A stretch of DNA of 29,862 bases from a virus. Each line of letters begins with the position of its first letter. Position 1 is the stretch's first letter. The stretch is from positions 1 through 29,862 of the IMG/VR virus record IMGVR_UViG_3300031601_000021; one strand, given 5' to 3'. The notes below the pieces were generated by a model. That model was given only the letters and a program-made list of their open reading frames with translations. It made no database searches and was not told the origin of the DNA. A program made the translations under genes and the position numbers. This document shows, in pieces, positions 16,611 through 22,162 of this stretch.

Positions 16611-17368
16611 ATATGTTTCATTATACTTTCTTTGAACTTGATATTATCATAGTCCTTATACTTATTATAAATCTCTACAGCGAATTCTGGAGTCTGATGT
16701 TTAATAATAAAATCAATAGCTTCTTTGCCATCACCATCATATTGTTTATTTAGTTTAGCTCTTGCAATAGCATTGTTTATAAATCCAAACCATATATCTC
16801 CATTGATTGTAAATACTCTTACCATATTAATAAAAGCTTCTATGTATTTAATCTCTGTAGCAAATGTAGGTTCACAACTAACAGAAACATTATATCCTAA
16901 TTTCTCAAGTTCATTTAGTGTTGTACATCTTTCTGCTACTTGTGGTGCATTAGGTTCCATCATAGAAACAGATTTAGTAGGAATATTAGGAATCGATATC
17001 CTAAATTCTATTTGTTCCTGATACTTCAATAAAGCATTACCCATACTTATTATAGGAATAGATAATCCTTTAGTAACTATTAAGAATCTATTTCCTAATT
17101 CAAGAGATCTAGTAAGGAAATCAATATGTTTATCTAAGTGTTCTGGAAAGATATCATGTGTTGTAGGATACATACAGACCTTATCAGCGTACTTCTTTAT
17201 CTTATTAGTAAAAGTATTAGTAAGGACTAGTTCTCCATCGTATGCCTTGTATCGCTTATTATTAGCCCTAGCATAACATACTACACACTTATTAGGACAA
17301 TCACCCTTGAGGATGTTAATGGAAATATCGCTCCATTCCTTTGTTCCAAATTTTAATTCTTTACTCAT
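16598..17368 (-). CDS. Radical SAM protein, spore photoproduct lyase-like, 256 aa
   Basis: The cluster motif CPNKCVVC gives cysteines at 24, 28 and 31 (CxxxCxxC) followed by YAR, which binds the 4Fe-4S cluster that cleaves S-adenosylmethionine. Later segments fit the barrel of the SPL-like branch: RFLIVTKG near residue 95, EFRISIPN near 120, then EPNAPQVAERCTTLNELEKLGYNVSVSCEP, matching the E..P...eR...l..L...G..v.v..eP pattern of that family. Such phage proteins may repair or modify DNA or RNA, but the substrate cannot be read from sequence. The first strand is present, so the domain seems complete though short. It overlaps the upstream gene by a few bases and ends in the repeated junction. 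Confidence 0.75.
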   Translation of the reverse strand: MSKELKFGTKEWSDISINILKGDCPNKCVVCYARANNKRYKAYDGELVLTNTFTNKIKKYADKVCMYPTTHDIFPEHLDKHIDFLTRSLELGNRFLIVTKGLSIPIISMGNALLKYQEQIEFRISIPNIPTKSVSMMEPNAPQVAERCTTLNELEKLGYNVSVSCEPTFATEIKYIEAFINMVRVFTINGDIWFGFINNAIARAKLNKQYDGDGKEAIDFIIKHQTPEFAVEIYNKYKDYDNIKFKESIMKHIKSE

Positions 17369-17663
17369 CTCTATTTAAATTTACTTGATTTAAAACTATT
17401 TCTAATTCTTCTTTGGTATCTAACCATCCATTAAATAATGTTGAACGAAACGTATAGTCATCATTACAACTACCTATTAATACCTTACCTCTAATAAACA
17501 TTATTTTCACAATGTAGTTTGAATGAATTTCTTTTATGAATTCTAATTGGTATTTCCATATATTATCAGCAGGTTTTGATAATTCTTTATATCCTAATTC
17601 TTCTACTTCAAACGCTCTCAAATTAGGTATATTTATTGGTTCACTTTTTTTCTTTTCTTCCAT
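17361..17663 (-). CDS. Hypothetical protein, 100 aa
   Basis: The start is taken as ATG at 17663 (MEEKKKSEPINIPNLRAFEVEELGYKEL); an upstream in-frame TTG at 17672 is less likely. The protein combines a charged N-terminus with a beta-rich core (YIVKIMFIRGKVLIGSCND) and a helical end (KEELEIVLNQVNLNRDE). It overlaps the radical SAM gene by 8 bases. The family is not recognised. Confidence 0.55.
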   Translation of the reverse strand: MEEKKKSEPINIPNLRAFEVEELGYKELSKPADNIWKYQLEFIKEIHSNYIVKIMFIRGKVLIGSCNDDYTFRSTLFNGWLDTKEELEIVLNQVNLNRDE

Positions 17664-17691
17664 AGCTGCCAAGTTTTAAAGATTAAATTAT

Positions 17692-17880
17692 TTAAGAAAG
17701 TTTTTCTAATTTTTGTTTATTACTAAGATTCATTGAGTGTACTTCGGAAGTCATATAATTCTCATGCTGATTATCTTTATTAATAAACTCATGAGGTACT
17801 ACCTTAAATTCTGATTTACTAAATTGCTTACTTAGTTCTAGGAACCTTAATACTTTTTTACTAAATTTCTTTTCCATCAT
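17692..17880 (-). CDS. Small basic hypothetical protein, 62 aa
   Basis: Sixty-two mostly charged residues starting MMEKKFSKKVLRFLELSKQFSKSEFKVV, with a basic amphipathic N-terminal helix and no cysteines. The second Met (17877) is an equal start choice. It is the first gene behind a full-consensus promoter at 17908-17938 and so opens the transcript that carries the zinc and radical SAM genes. Function unknown. Confidence 0.6.
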   Translation of the reverse strand: MMEKKFSKKVLRFLELSKQFSKSEFKVVPHEFINKDNQHENYMTSEVHSMNLSNKQKLEKLS

Positions 17881-17907
17881 CTTTAAATTTAAAAGTTAAA
17901 CATGCAT

Positions 17908-17938
17908 CAAAGATAATAGATATAATAACTATAACAAA
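17908..17938 (-). promoter_or_regulatory. Bacteroidota-type promoter for the zinc/radical SAM operon
   Basis: The minus strand shows TTTG (17935-17938), a 19-base spacer and TATCTTTG (17908-17915), a full match to the consensus. It is 28 bases upstream of the 62-residue gene. The -33 part is embedded in the 22-base repeat shared with the region before the scaffold-like gene. Confidence 0.75.
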
Positions 17939-17951
17939 ATTTATTATAATA
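17930..17951. repeat. 22-base direct repeat, copy 2 (first copy 7067-7088)
   Basis: Exact copy of 7067-7088, again containing the TTTG of a minus-strand promoter and an AT-rich block upstream of it. Confidence 0.7.
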
Positions 17952-17961
17952 AAAGTACAGA

Positions 17962-17992
17962 CATAAAAAAAGAGGTCCGTTAGCTGGACCCC
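17962..17992 (-). terminator. Rho-independent terminator
   Basis: On the minus strand AAAG-G-GGTCC ... GGACC-T-CTTT folds into a hairpin (17966-17992) with one mismatch, followed by seven T (17962-17968). It lies 100 bases past the metallopeptidase stop and just upstream of the promoter at 17908-17938, so it separates two transcripts. Bases 17993-18092 between the metallopeptidase stop and this hairpin hold no gene; a -7-like TATCTTTG at 18060-18067 lacks a good -33 partner. Confidence 0.8.
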
Positions 17993-18092
17993 TTTAATCA
18001 ATTAAAAACAAATCTAATTTAACCTTAAAAATTAATTACTATGAAAAATATTAACTCTTCAAAGATAATATAGAATTTAAGTAATTCCTAAT

Positions 18093-18452
18093 TTAATATA
18101 ACTTTTCTGCTATATATCCTGATAGATAGGCTGCAGCTTCTATATCATCAATGCTTAGATGATTAAGTATTCTATCTTCCAAGTGTCGCTTTTCATGAGC
18201 CAAAACATTCCTTCTACTCTTTTTACTTACATTATTTAAAAGTATAATAACACTATGTCTTTTATATGTATTGAAAAGATGTGTTCCAAAATCTTTATCT
18301 CCATCTTCTATTGATTCTTGAATATAATCTATATCATGAACTTTATATTTCTTAAGTTCATTCTTTAATATAGGAAATTCTCCTTGTCCTATATTTTCTA
18401 CAAATACTACATCCCAATCATAAATAGGTATTGTAAATTTAAGTTTCTTCAT
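18093..18452 (-). CDS. HExxH zinc metallopeptidase-like protein, 119 aa
   Basis: Near the end the protein reads NVLAHEKRHLEDRILNHLSIDDIEAAAYLSGYIAEKLY. His86-Glu87-x-x-His90 is the zinc-peptidase signature and Glu104 in the helix DDIEAAAYL could be the third ligand (gluzincin-like). The first 70 residues (MKKLKFTIPIYDWDVVFVENIGQ) form a beta/alpha part. Small single-domain proteins of this kind occur in phages with unknown targets. The start at 18452 lies one base after the stop of the SEC-C gene; a longer frame to 18536 would add a stretch overlapping that gene and is rejected. Proteolysis is inferred from the motif; the protein is short for a peptidase. Confidence 0.65.
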   Translation of the reverse strand: MKKLKFTIPIYDWDVVFVENIGQGEFPILKNELKKYKVHDIDYIQESIEDGDKDFGTHLFNTYKRHSVIILLNNVSKKSRRNVLAHEKRHLEDRILNHLSIDDIEAAAYLSGYIAEKLY

Positions 18453-18453
18453 A

Positions 18454-18771
18454 TTACCAAGTCCTTTCCATCTTTTTAATATGTTGACAACACTTTTTAA
18501 ATATCTTTCCACTACCACAACCACAAGGGTCTCCACGATGGATTATAGGATGTTTCCTTGCTTCAGTAAGTTGTTTACCTAATTTACTAGTATGGTCTTT
18601 TAAACTCACTTGTTTAGTCTCTTTCTGTTTATCAGTCATATCCTCTTCTTTGACTTCTACAAGTTTATCTCCTTCCCATGCTTCAGTTAATGCTTTATGT
18701 AAACCATCATCTTCATTCTGTAATGCTTTTAAATCTTTTTGATCATAAATTCTTCCTGTGTCTGTGTTCAT
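18454..18771 (-). CDS. SEC-C motif protein, 105 aa
   Basis: The C-terminus carries a SEC-C metal-binding motif, DPCGCGSGKIFKKCCQH, with Cys83, Cys85, Cys94 and His or Cys95 as zinc ligands. The same motif ends SecA and many unrelated proteins, where it binds ribosomes or other partners. The N-terminal part is charged and helical (LKALQNEDDGLHKALTEAWEGDKLVEVKEEDMTDKQKETKQ), and MNTDTGRIYD is a beginning I have seen in phage proteins. ATG at 18771 is preferred to the in-frame ATG nine codons upstream because of its AT-rich leader. It is followed within two bases by the metallopeptidase-like gene. Confidence 0.7.
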   Translation of the reverse strand: MNTDTGRIYDQKDLKALQNEDDGLHKALTEAWEGDKLVEVKEEDMTDKQKETKQVSLKDHTSKLGKQLTEARKHPIIHRGDPCGCGSGKIFKKCCQHIKKMERTW

Positions 18772-18798
18772 AATTTTTATATTTAAAATGTTAAACAT

Positions 18799-18830
18799 AA
18801 AAGGAGAGACTAACTTAATAACCTCTCCTT
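18799..18830 (-). terminator. Rho-independent terminator after the leftmost-facing first gene
   Basis: AAGGAGAG (18801-18808) pairs perfectly with CTCTCCTT (18823-18830) around a 14-base loop, followed on the minus strand by TTTTATG. It is nine bases past the stop of the 93-residue gene and would trim transcripts from the promoter at 19162-19192; read-through would reach the SEC-C gene. Confidence 0.65.
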
Positions 18831-18838
18831 AATTAATT

Positions 18839-19120
18839 CTATTTAAATGTTAAATTAGCAAATGTATTACCATCACCTAGCATAATATAATACCATTTGG
18901 TTTTTACTAACTCTATAATATCCTTACCATCGTTATAAACAACATAACCATAAACATCATCTAGAAAAGATGCAAAATTCTTTTCTTGAATACTATGATA
19001 CTCTAAATACGATTTTTTGAATTCTTTTGGAGATTCCTCCAATAATACTAGGTGATACTCTTCGCCCAGAGAAATATTACTTTCTCGATGGGACTTATCA
19101 ATACTTCTTAATACAAACAT
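18839..19120 (-). CDS. Hypothetical protein, first leftward gene, 93 aa
   Basis: The start is placed at ATG 19120 (MFVLRSIDKSHRESNISLGEEYHLVLLEESPKEFKK), which has the leader AGAGTTATG common here and leaves room for the promoter; an upstream in-frame Met (19183) would overlap the promoter. The protein is a small alpha/beta protein with an acidic middle (EEYHLVLLEESP, DDVYGYVVYNDGKD). It is the first gene from the divergent promoter and is closed by a terminator, so it forms its own short transcript, typical of an immediate early gene. Family unknown. Confidence 0.6.
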   Translation of the reverse strand: MFVLRSIDKSHRESNISLGEEYHLVLLEESPKEFKKSYLEYHSIQEKNFASFLDDVYGYVVYNDGKDIIELVKTKWYYIMLGDGNTFANLTFK

Positions 19121-19161
19121 AACTCTATAATTTAATAAATGAATGAATAAATATATAACAT

Positions 19162-19192
19162 CAAAGGTAAAAACAAATAGCACACTACCAAA
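19162..19192 (-). promoter_or_regulatory. Strong leftward Bacteroidota-type promoter
   Basis: On the minus strand TTTG (19189-19192), 19 bases, then TACCTTTG (19162-19169): an exact match to the consensus TTTG-N19-21-TAnnTTTG. It faces the 93-residue gene with a leader of about 35 bases. The same -7 octamer, TACCTTTG, is used on the plus strand at 20134-20141. Confidence 0.8.
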
Positions 19193-19331
19193 AAAATCCT
19201 GGAAAATTTTTTATACCCTAATTCAAATATTCCCAATATCCCTGTAAAAATAAACTCATAGTAATATATTATTCCTTATAGTATATAAGCATATATAGTA
19301 ACATGACCTCAATCAATGACCCGGGTTAACT

Positions 19332-19363
19332 TTTGGCTGGGGAGCTACGGGTGCCTAGTTGTA
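19332..19363 (+). promoter_or_regulatory. Possible rightward promoter in a GC-rich patch
   Basis: TTTG (19332-19335) is followed after 20 bases by TAGTTGTA (19356-19363), six of eight positions being defined and four of them matching TAnnTTTG. The spacer is unusually GC-rich (GGCTGGGGAGCTACGGGTGC) and is preceded by the palindrome ACCCGGGT at 19319-19326. It is 40 bases upstream of the 189-residue gene. Confidence 0.4.
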
Positions 19364-19402
19364 TAGTTCAATTATGTTTAATTAATATAAATTATTATTA
19401 TT

Positions 19403-19972
19403 ATGAGTAAATTTAAAGACTGGAGAGTAACTCATGTGATTACATCTGATTTCAATGATTTCGATGATAATCCAATCATTAGTGCAAGAGTAGAGCAAGA
19501 CGTTGTGTTGGGTAGTGGATTAAGAGTGTTAGGTAGTAACAGAGCCTTTCGTTCAACTAATTCAAGAGTATCTAAGCGCAGTGCTTTTATTACTGTACCA
19601 TTTGAATGTAAAGATAGTATTGAGCTTGCTACTAAAGCAGTAACTGAATTGGAGGCAAGAGAGGAAGGACCATTGTGTGTTTATCGTGTACTTGCTAACA
19701 ATGTATTGCAAGTGTTACCTGATAATCATTTAGACAGGTTCTCACAAGCATTAGAAGATGAAGATGAAGAAGCAGTGGTTACACAGCTTGCTAAGTACAA
19801 AGAGAAGTATGCTCTTGTTATTGGAGACGAGATTATAGAACGTACTTATCGTAACTGTCATATTGACTTTGGTACTGGTGTTGATGATTTAGATTATCGT
19901 GATGCTGAAAGTCAAGAGAGAACTTCTGCTAAGGTAGAAGAAGAGGTTAAAGAAGAAATTGTTACTGCTTAA
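19403..19972 (+). CDS. First rightward gene, acidic hypothetical protein, 189 aa
   Basis: A soluble 189-residue protein, strongly acidic toward the end (EDEDEEAVV, VEEEVKEEIVTA). The first half is beta-rich with basic patches (RVLGSNRAFRSTNSRVSKRSAFITVPFE), the middle has ELEAREEGPLCVYRVLANNVLQVLP, and IDFGTGVDDLDYRDAESQERTS precedes the tail. It uses noticeably more G/C-ending codons (CGT, GAG, CTT) than nearby genes, which may reflect high expression. It opens the rightward arm and is followed by a hairpin, so it may be a strongly expressed early protein. No family is recognised. Confidence 0.65.
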   Translation: MSKFKDWRVTHVITSDFNDFDDNPIISARVEQDVVLGSGLRVLGSNRAFRSTNSRVSKRSAFITVPFECKDSIELATKAVTELEAREEGPLCVYRVLANNVLQVLPDNHLDRFSQALEDEDEEAVVTQLAKYKEKYALVIGDEIIERTYRNCHIDFGTGVDDLDYRDAESQERTSAKVEEEVKEEIVTA

Positions 19973-20002
19973 TCAAAGTAGCTAATTAATAATTAATGCT
20001 TG

Positions 20003-20026
20003 TAGGAAGGTCTCGTAGACTTCCTA
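20003..20026 (+). terminator. Hairpin after the 189-residue gene
   Basis: TAGGAA and TTCCTA enclose GTCT-CGT-AGAC, giving a ten-pair stem with one bulged G and a three-base loop. No T run follows directly (TGAGTGTTAATC), so it may be a weak terminator, a stability element or a protein-binding hairpin. Bases 20027-20126 beyond it hold only AT-rich sequence with TATATATA runs. Confidence 0.4.
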
Positions 20027-20126
20027 TGAGTGTTAATCTTTAAAAAGGCTGGATACAATATATATCATAAATCAAAAAAGAGTTTTATACTATATATATA
20101 TGTATCATTTTTATTAATTAGTTTAT

Positions 20127-20146
20127 TTGTCCTTACCTTTGGACAA
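20127..20146 (+). promoter_or_regulatory. Inverted repeat overlapping the -7 element of the 158-residue gene
   Basis: TTGTCC (20127-20132) and GGACAA (20141-20146) form an inverted repeat with an 8-base spacer. The -7 element TACCTTTG (20134-20141) sits exactly inside it, 33 bases before the ATG at 20174. The -33 position has only TTTTTA-like bases, so the promoter may need activation or be weak. A protein bound to the two half-sites would block the promoter. The half-site is the core of the repeats found inside and after the gene. Confidence 0.6.
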
Positions 20147-20173
20147 TGTTTAACACTTTAATATAATAATAAC

Positions 20174-20650
20174 ATGAATGCAGTAATCGAATTCTTAAAA
20201 GAGAATGAACATATCTCAGTTAAAAAGCTCGAAACAGATCTTAATATTCCATTTAGAACAATTAGACTAGATGGTAGTCGTAGTATTCCTGATAAATACC
20301 TAGGACAAATTGAAGATTACCTTAGGACAAATCATTCGTATACTCCCGACACTGTATGTCTAAGACAAAACGAGGACAATATAGATAAGCCTAGGACAAA
20401 TGAAAGAATAGTAAAGATGTACAACGTAGATAGAATACCTTCTTTTAATGATAATATTTATAGATTCCAAGACAAAAACAATGGACTCTGGAGAAGAGTG
20501 GAAGCATGGGGATACACTACAGACAAGAAAACTAAGCTATCTGTACTTAAGGATACATACGAACCACAAACAGATGAAATACTATCTGATGACATAGGAG
20601 AGTTCTATATCGCTAATAATGGATATAAAATATATTTGTCCTACAACTAA
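20174..20650 (+). CDS. HTH-like protein coded over an array of its probable binding sites, 158 aa
   Basis: Residues 1-50 read as a helix-turn-helix: NAVIEFLKENEHISVKKLETDLNIPFRTIRLDG, where SVKKLETDLNI and PFRTIRL would be the two helices of the DNA-binding unit, followed by KYLGQIEDYLRTN. A less ordered linker (residues 55-85) is followed by a beta-rich domain (NDNIYRFQDKNNGLWRRVEAWGY...GYKIYLSYN). I know no named family. The gene carries TAGGACAAAT-type motifs in its coding sequence, in two reading frames, and an inverted version over its promoter, which suggests autoregulation, or an initiator-type protein with its own iterons. The binding of this protein to those sites is inference. Confidence 0.65.
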   Translation: MNAVIEFLKENEHISVKKLETDLNIPFRTIRLDGSRSIPDKYLGQIEDYLRTNHSYTPDTVCLRQNEDNIDKPRTNERIVKMYNVDRIPSFNDNIYRFQDKNNGLWRRVEAWGYTTDKKTKLSVLKDTYEPQTDEILSDDIGEFYIANNGYKIYLSYN

Positions 20651-20699
20651 TATATATTTGTCCTAGGCTAGTGAAATGTCCTAGCTACTTAGGACAAAT
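20301..20699. repeat. TAGGACAAAT / ATTTGTCCTA array, iteron-like
   Basis: Exact copies of TAGGACAAAT occur at 20301-20310, 20323-20332, 20392-20401 and 20690-20699, and of its reverse complement ATTTGTCCTA at 20634-20643 and 20656-20665. Weaker copies lie at 20361 (TAAGACAAAA), 20373 (AGGACAAT) and 20674 (AAATGTCCTA). Two neighbouring pairs are spaced by exactly 22 bases, about two helical turns. The copies at 20656-20665 and 20690-20699 can also pair to form a hairpin. Inside the gene the motif is read as LGQI in one frame and as LRTN and PRTN in another, so it is the DNA and not the peptide that is conserved. Confidence 0.75.
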
Positions 20700-20700
20700 A

Positions 20701-20762
20701 AGGCTTGCTTTGGTAAGTTCTCCGAGGGAAAGGAGAAGACAGTTCGAACCTGTCCATAGCCT
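20701..20762 (+). ncRNA. tRNA-like 62-base cloverleaf without an anticodon
   Basis: A four-arm fold can be drawn by eye: AGGCT (20701-20705) with AGCCT (20758-20762) as a short acceptor stem; CTT-TGGT-AAG as a D-like arm holding the TGGTA of D loops; TTCTCC with GGAGAA around the eight-base loop GAGGGAAA in the anticodon-arm position; and GACAG-TTCGAAC-CTGTC, a perfect T arm. It is about ten bases shorter than a tRNA, has no T before the anticodon position and no variable loop, so it is unlikely to decode. It starts one base after the last TAGGACAAAT copy. It may be a degenerate tRNA, a tRNA mimic or an attachment-site remnant. Confidence 0.5.
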
Positions 20763-20817
20763 CTATAAACCCCAACTACAACGCATGTAGAGCACACACA
20801 AACACTTCTACAACATA

Positions 20818-20943
20818 ATGCTTGGTATTATTCTTACTACTACTATAGACTATGTATTTAGTATATTAGTATTATTAATAAGATGTTTTGTATTATATCA
20901 CTTATATGTTATTCAGCTATGTTTAATGGTAATTAGTAAATAA
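20818..20943 (+). CDS. Possible 41-aa hydrophobic membrane peptide
   Basis: The frame from ATG at 20818 codes MLGIILTTTIDYVFSILVLLIRC and then FVLYHLYVIQLCLMVISK, two hydrophobic stretches that could each span a membrane. It would resemble the small membrane peptides of phage early regions or type I toxins. The leader (TTCTACAACATA) is acceptable but there is no clear ribosome-binding site, and in DNA this AT-rich hydrophobic frames of this length arise by chance. I list it as possible only. Confidence 0.3.
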   Translation: MLGIILTTTIDYVFSILVLLIRCFVLYHLYVIQLCLMVISK

Positions 20944-20970
20944 GTATAATATCAGCTAAATTGTGTTGAT

Positions 20971-21003
20971 ATTGTTGTATTATGTATAAAATGTATAGTT
21001 TTG
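20971..21003 (+). promoter_or_regulatory. Probable rightward promoter before the 144-residue gene
   Basis: TAGTTTTG (20996-21003) matches TAnnTTTG fully; the -33 position 21 bases upstream reads ATTG (20971-20974), three of four bases. It leaves a leader of about 45-50 bases to the ATG at 21059 and could drive the whole small-gene arm. Confidence 0.5.
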
Positions 21004-21058
21004 TGCATATAGGTTTAAATATGAATAATAATTAGTATTAACTAATATATATAATGTT

Positions 21059-21493
21059 ATGAAATTAAGGAAAGAAATATCATTTGAACAATTTGAAAGT
21101 GTAGTCAATTATATTAATGAAGAAGAAGTGGCTACAGATTTAAATGAAGGAGAATTAAGACAAGAATGGGGTATCTATAGAAATGATGTAGAGAACGAAG
21201 ATATTGAAGTATTACCTAAGATATCAAAAGATTTAATTAATACATTAAGTGAATCAGGTATCTTATTGAATAAAGACTATTCTACCATAACATTAGAATG
21301 GTTTAAAGCATGGTTTAGGGAAGAATATAATATAGATATTAATGTCTATGCTTATATGCATAAAAAATGTGTGTTATATAAAATTCAAGTTATAAATGGT
21401 ATTTTACACCAAATTGAATTAGGATTTACTTCTAAGTATAATAAAGGACTAGAAGATGCATTAATATATGCTTGTAAACTAATAAAGAAATAG
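21059..21493 (+). CDS. Hypothetical phage protein, 144 aa
   Basis: A soluble, helical, acidic protein. It starts MKLRKEISFEQFESVVNYINEEE; the middle (TITLEWFKAWFREEYNIDINVYAYMHKKCVLYKIQVI) is aromatic; the end GFTSKYNKGLEDALIYACKLIKK matches the f.ty.eAle.al..alkli pattern seen at the end of many small phage proteins of unknown function. It has a TTATG start context like neighbouring genes and ends in TAG. It opens the operon behind the promoter at 20971-21003. Confidence 0.65.
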   Translation: MKLRKEISFEQFESVVNYINEEEVATDLNEGELRQEWGIYRNDVENEDIEVLPKISKDLINTLSESGILLNKDYSTITLEWFKAWFREEYNIDINVYAYMHKKCVLYKIQVINGILHQIELGFTSKYNKGLEDALIYACKLIKK

Positions 21494-21518
21494 TATTAAT
21501 TAATATATAATATAAGTT

Positions 21519-21851
21519 ATGAAAGATAATAAACTAATTGCTCAGTTTATGGGGTACTCTTCTACTGATGGACACAATTCTTGGAAAAATAAAGATGGGA
21601 AATATCTTATGATACAACATTCAAAATATCATTATCATTGGAACTGGTTAATGCCAGTAGTTGATAAGATACACAAAGAACTTTATGTTATCATTGTTAA
21701 ATTTAACCTTGATGGTGTAAGTGTTAAGGTGAAACAAAATTATGATGAGTCTGAAATATTGGCTAGTGGTTTTACTAGTGATTTAGACCCAATGAAAGCA
21801 TACTATCAAGCAGTAGTAGAATTTATTAAATGGTATAATAATACTAAGTAA
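21519..21851 (+). CDS. Conserved small phage protein (LIAxFMG ... VVEFIKWYN type), 110 aa
   Basis: The pattern LIAQFMGYSSTDGHNSW near the start, the WLMPVVDKIHKE segment in the middle and the end AYYQAVVEFIKWYN match a family common in phages of Bacteroidota, for which I know no function. It is a single alpha/beta domain. The start has the leader AATATAAGTTATG used by several neighbours. It is joined to the next gene by a one-base stop/start overlap (TAATG). Confidence 0.7.
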   Translation: MKDNKLIAQFMGYSSTDGHNSWKNKDGKYLMIQHSKYHYHWNWLMPVVDKIHKELYVIIVKFNLDGVSVKVKQNYDESEILASGFTSDLDPMKAYYQAVVEFIKWYNNTK

Positions 21852-22051
21852 TGTACATAGTAATCAAAGATAATGTCTGTAGTACGTTTGTAGATGCTAC
21901 AGGCATAGCAGAGCACTTAGGTGTTAGTAGGAATACTATACGTAATTGGTTTGAACATAGTAAATATCATTATCATAAGAATAGTGGTAGTGATGTTTAT
22001 GTTCCTACTTATGAGTATAGAAGTAATAGAGGTATTAGAGCTAAGGATTAA
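21851..22051 (+). CDS. Small helix-turn-helix protein, 66 aa
   Basis: The segment DATGIAEHLGVSRNTIRNWFEHSKYHYHK is a clear HTH of the MerR/excisionase-like kind (TGIAEHLGVSRNTIRNWF), followed by a short basic tail (YRSNRGIRAKD). It probably binds DNA as a small regulator. Its HSKYHYH peptide also occurs in the gene before it, and 15 bases are identical there. The TAATG overlap couples it to the 110-residue gene. Confidence 0.7.
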   Translation: MYIVIKDNVCSTFVDATGIAEHLGVSRNTIRNWFEHSKYHYHKNSGSDVYVPTYEYRSNRGIRAKD

Positions 22052-22162
22052 GACAGCTAAATCATATTATGATGTCTATACCTCATATAATATAATAATA
22101 GCTTAAACAAGCTTAAAATAGCTTGTATAGTGTAAGTAGTATTCATTTAATATATAATAGTT

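Larger units (their letters stand above)
20763..21058. other. AT-rich gap with one possible small membrane peptide and a promoter
   Basis: Within the 408-base gap between the 158- and 144-residue genes (20651-21058), the part after the tRNA-like element holds a small hairpin, CTACA-acgca-TGTAG near 20775, a possible 41-residue hydrophobic frame, and a promoter-like pair at 20971-21003. Nothing else was recognised. Confidence 0.4.

Noticed and set aside
18060-18067. Promoter for a small RNA ending at the 17962 terminator
   Set aside because: TATCTTTG fits the -7 element but no convincing -33 element is present at 19-21 bases, and the region between has no structure or frame beyond the terminator.
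18453-18536. Longer N-terminus for the metallopeptidase-like protein
   Set aside because: The extra 28 residues lie wholly inside the SEC-C gene in another frame, and MKKLKFTIP one base after that stop is a normal start.
20701-20762. Ordinary tRNA gene
   Set aside because: The anticodon-position loop has eight bases and no T before a triplet, the acceptor stem has only five pairs, and the total is about ten bases too short.
21626-21975. Duplication suggested by HSKYHYH in two adjacent proteins
   Set aside because: Only 15 bases and seven residues are shared and the domains around them differ; chance or a tiny conversion tract explains it.
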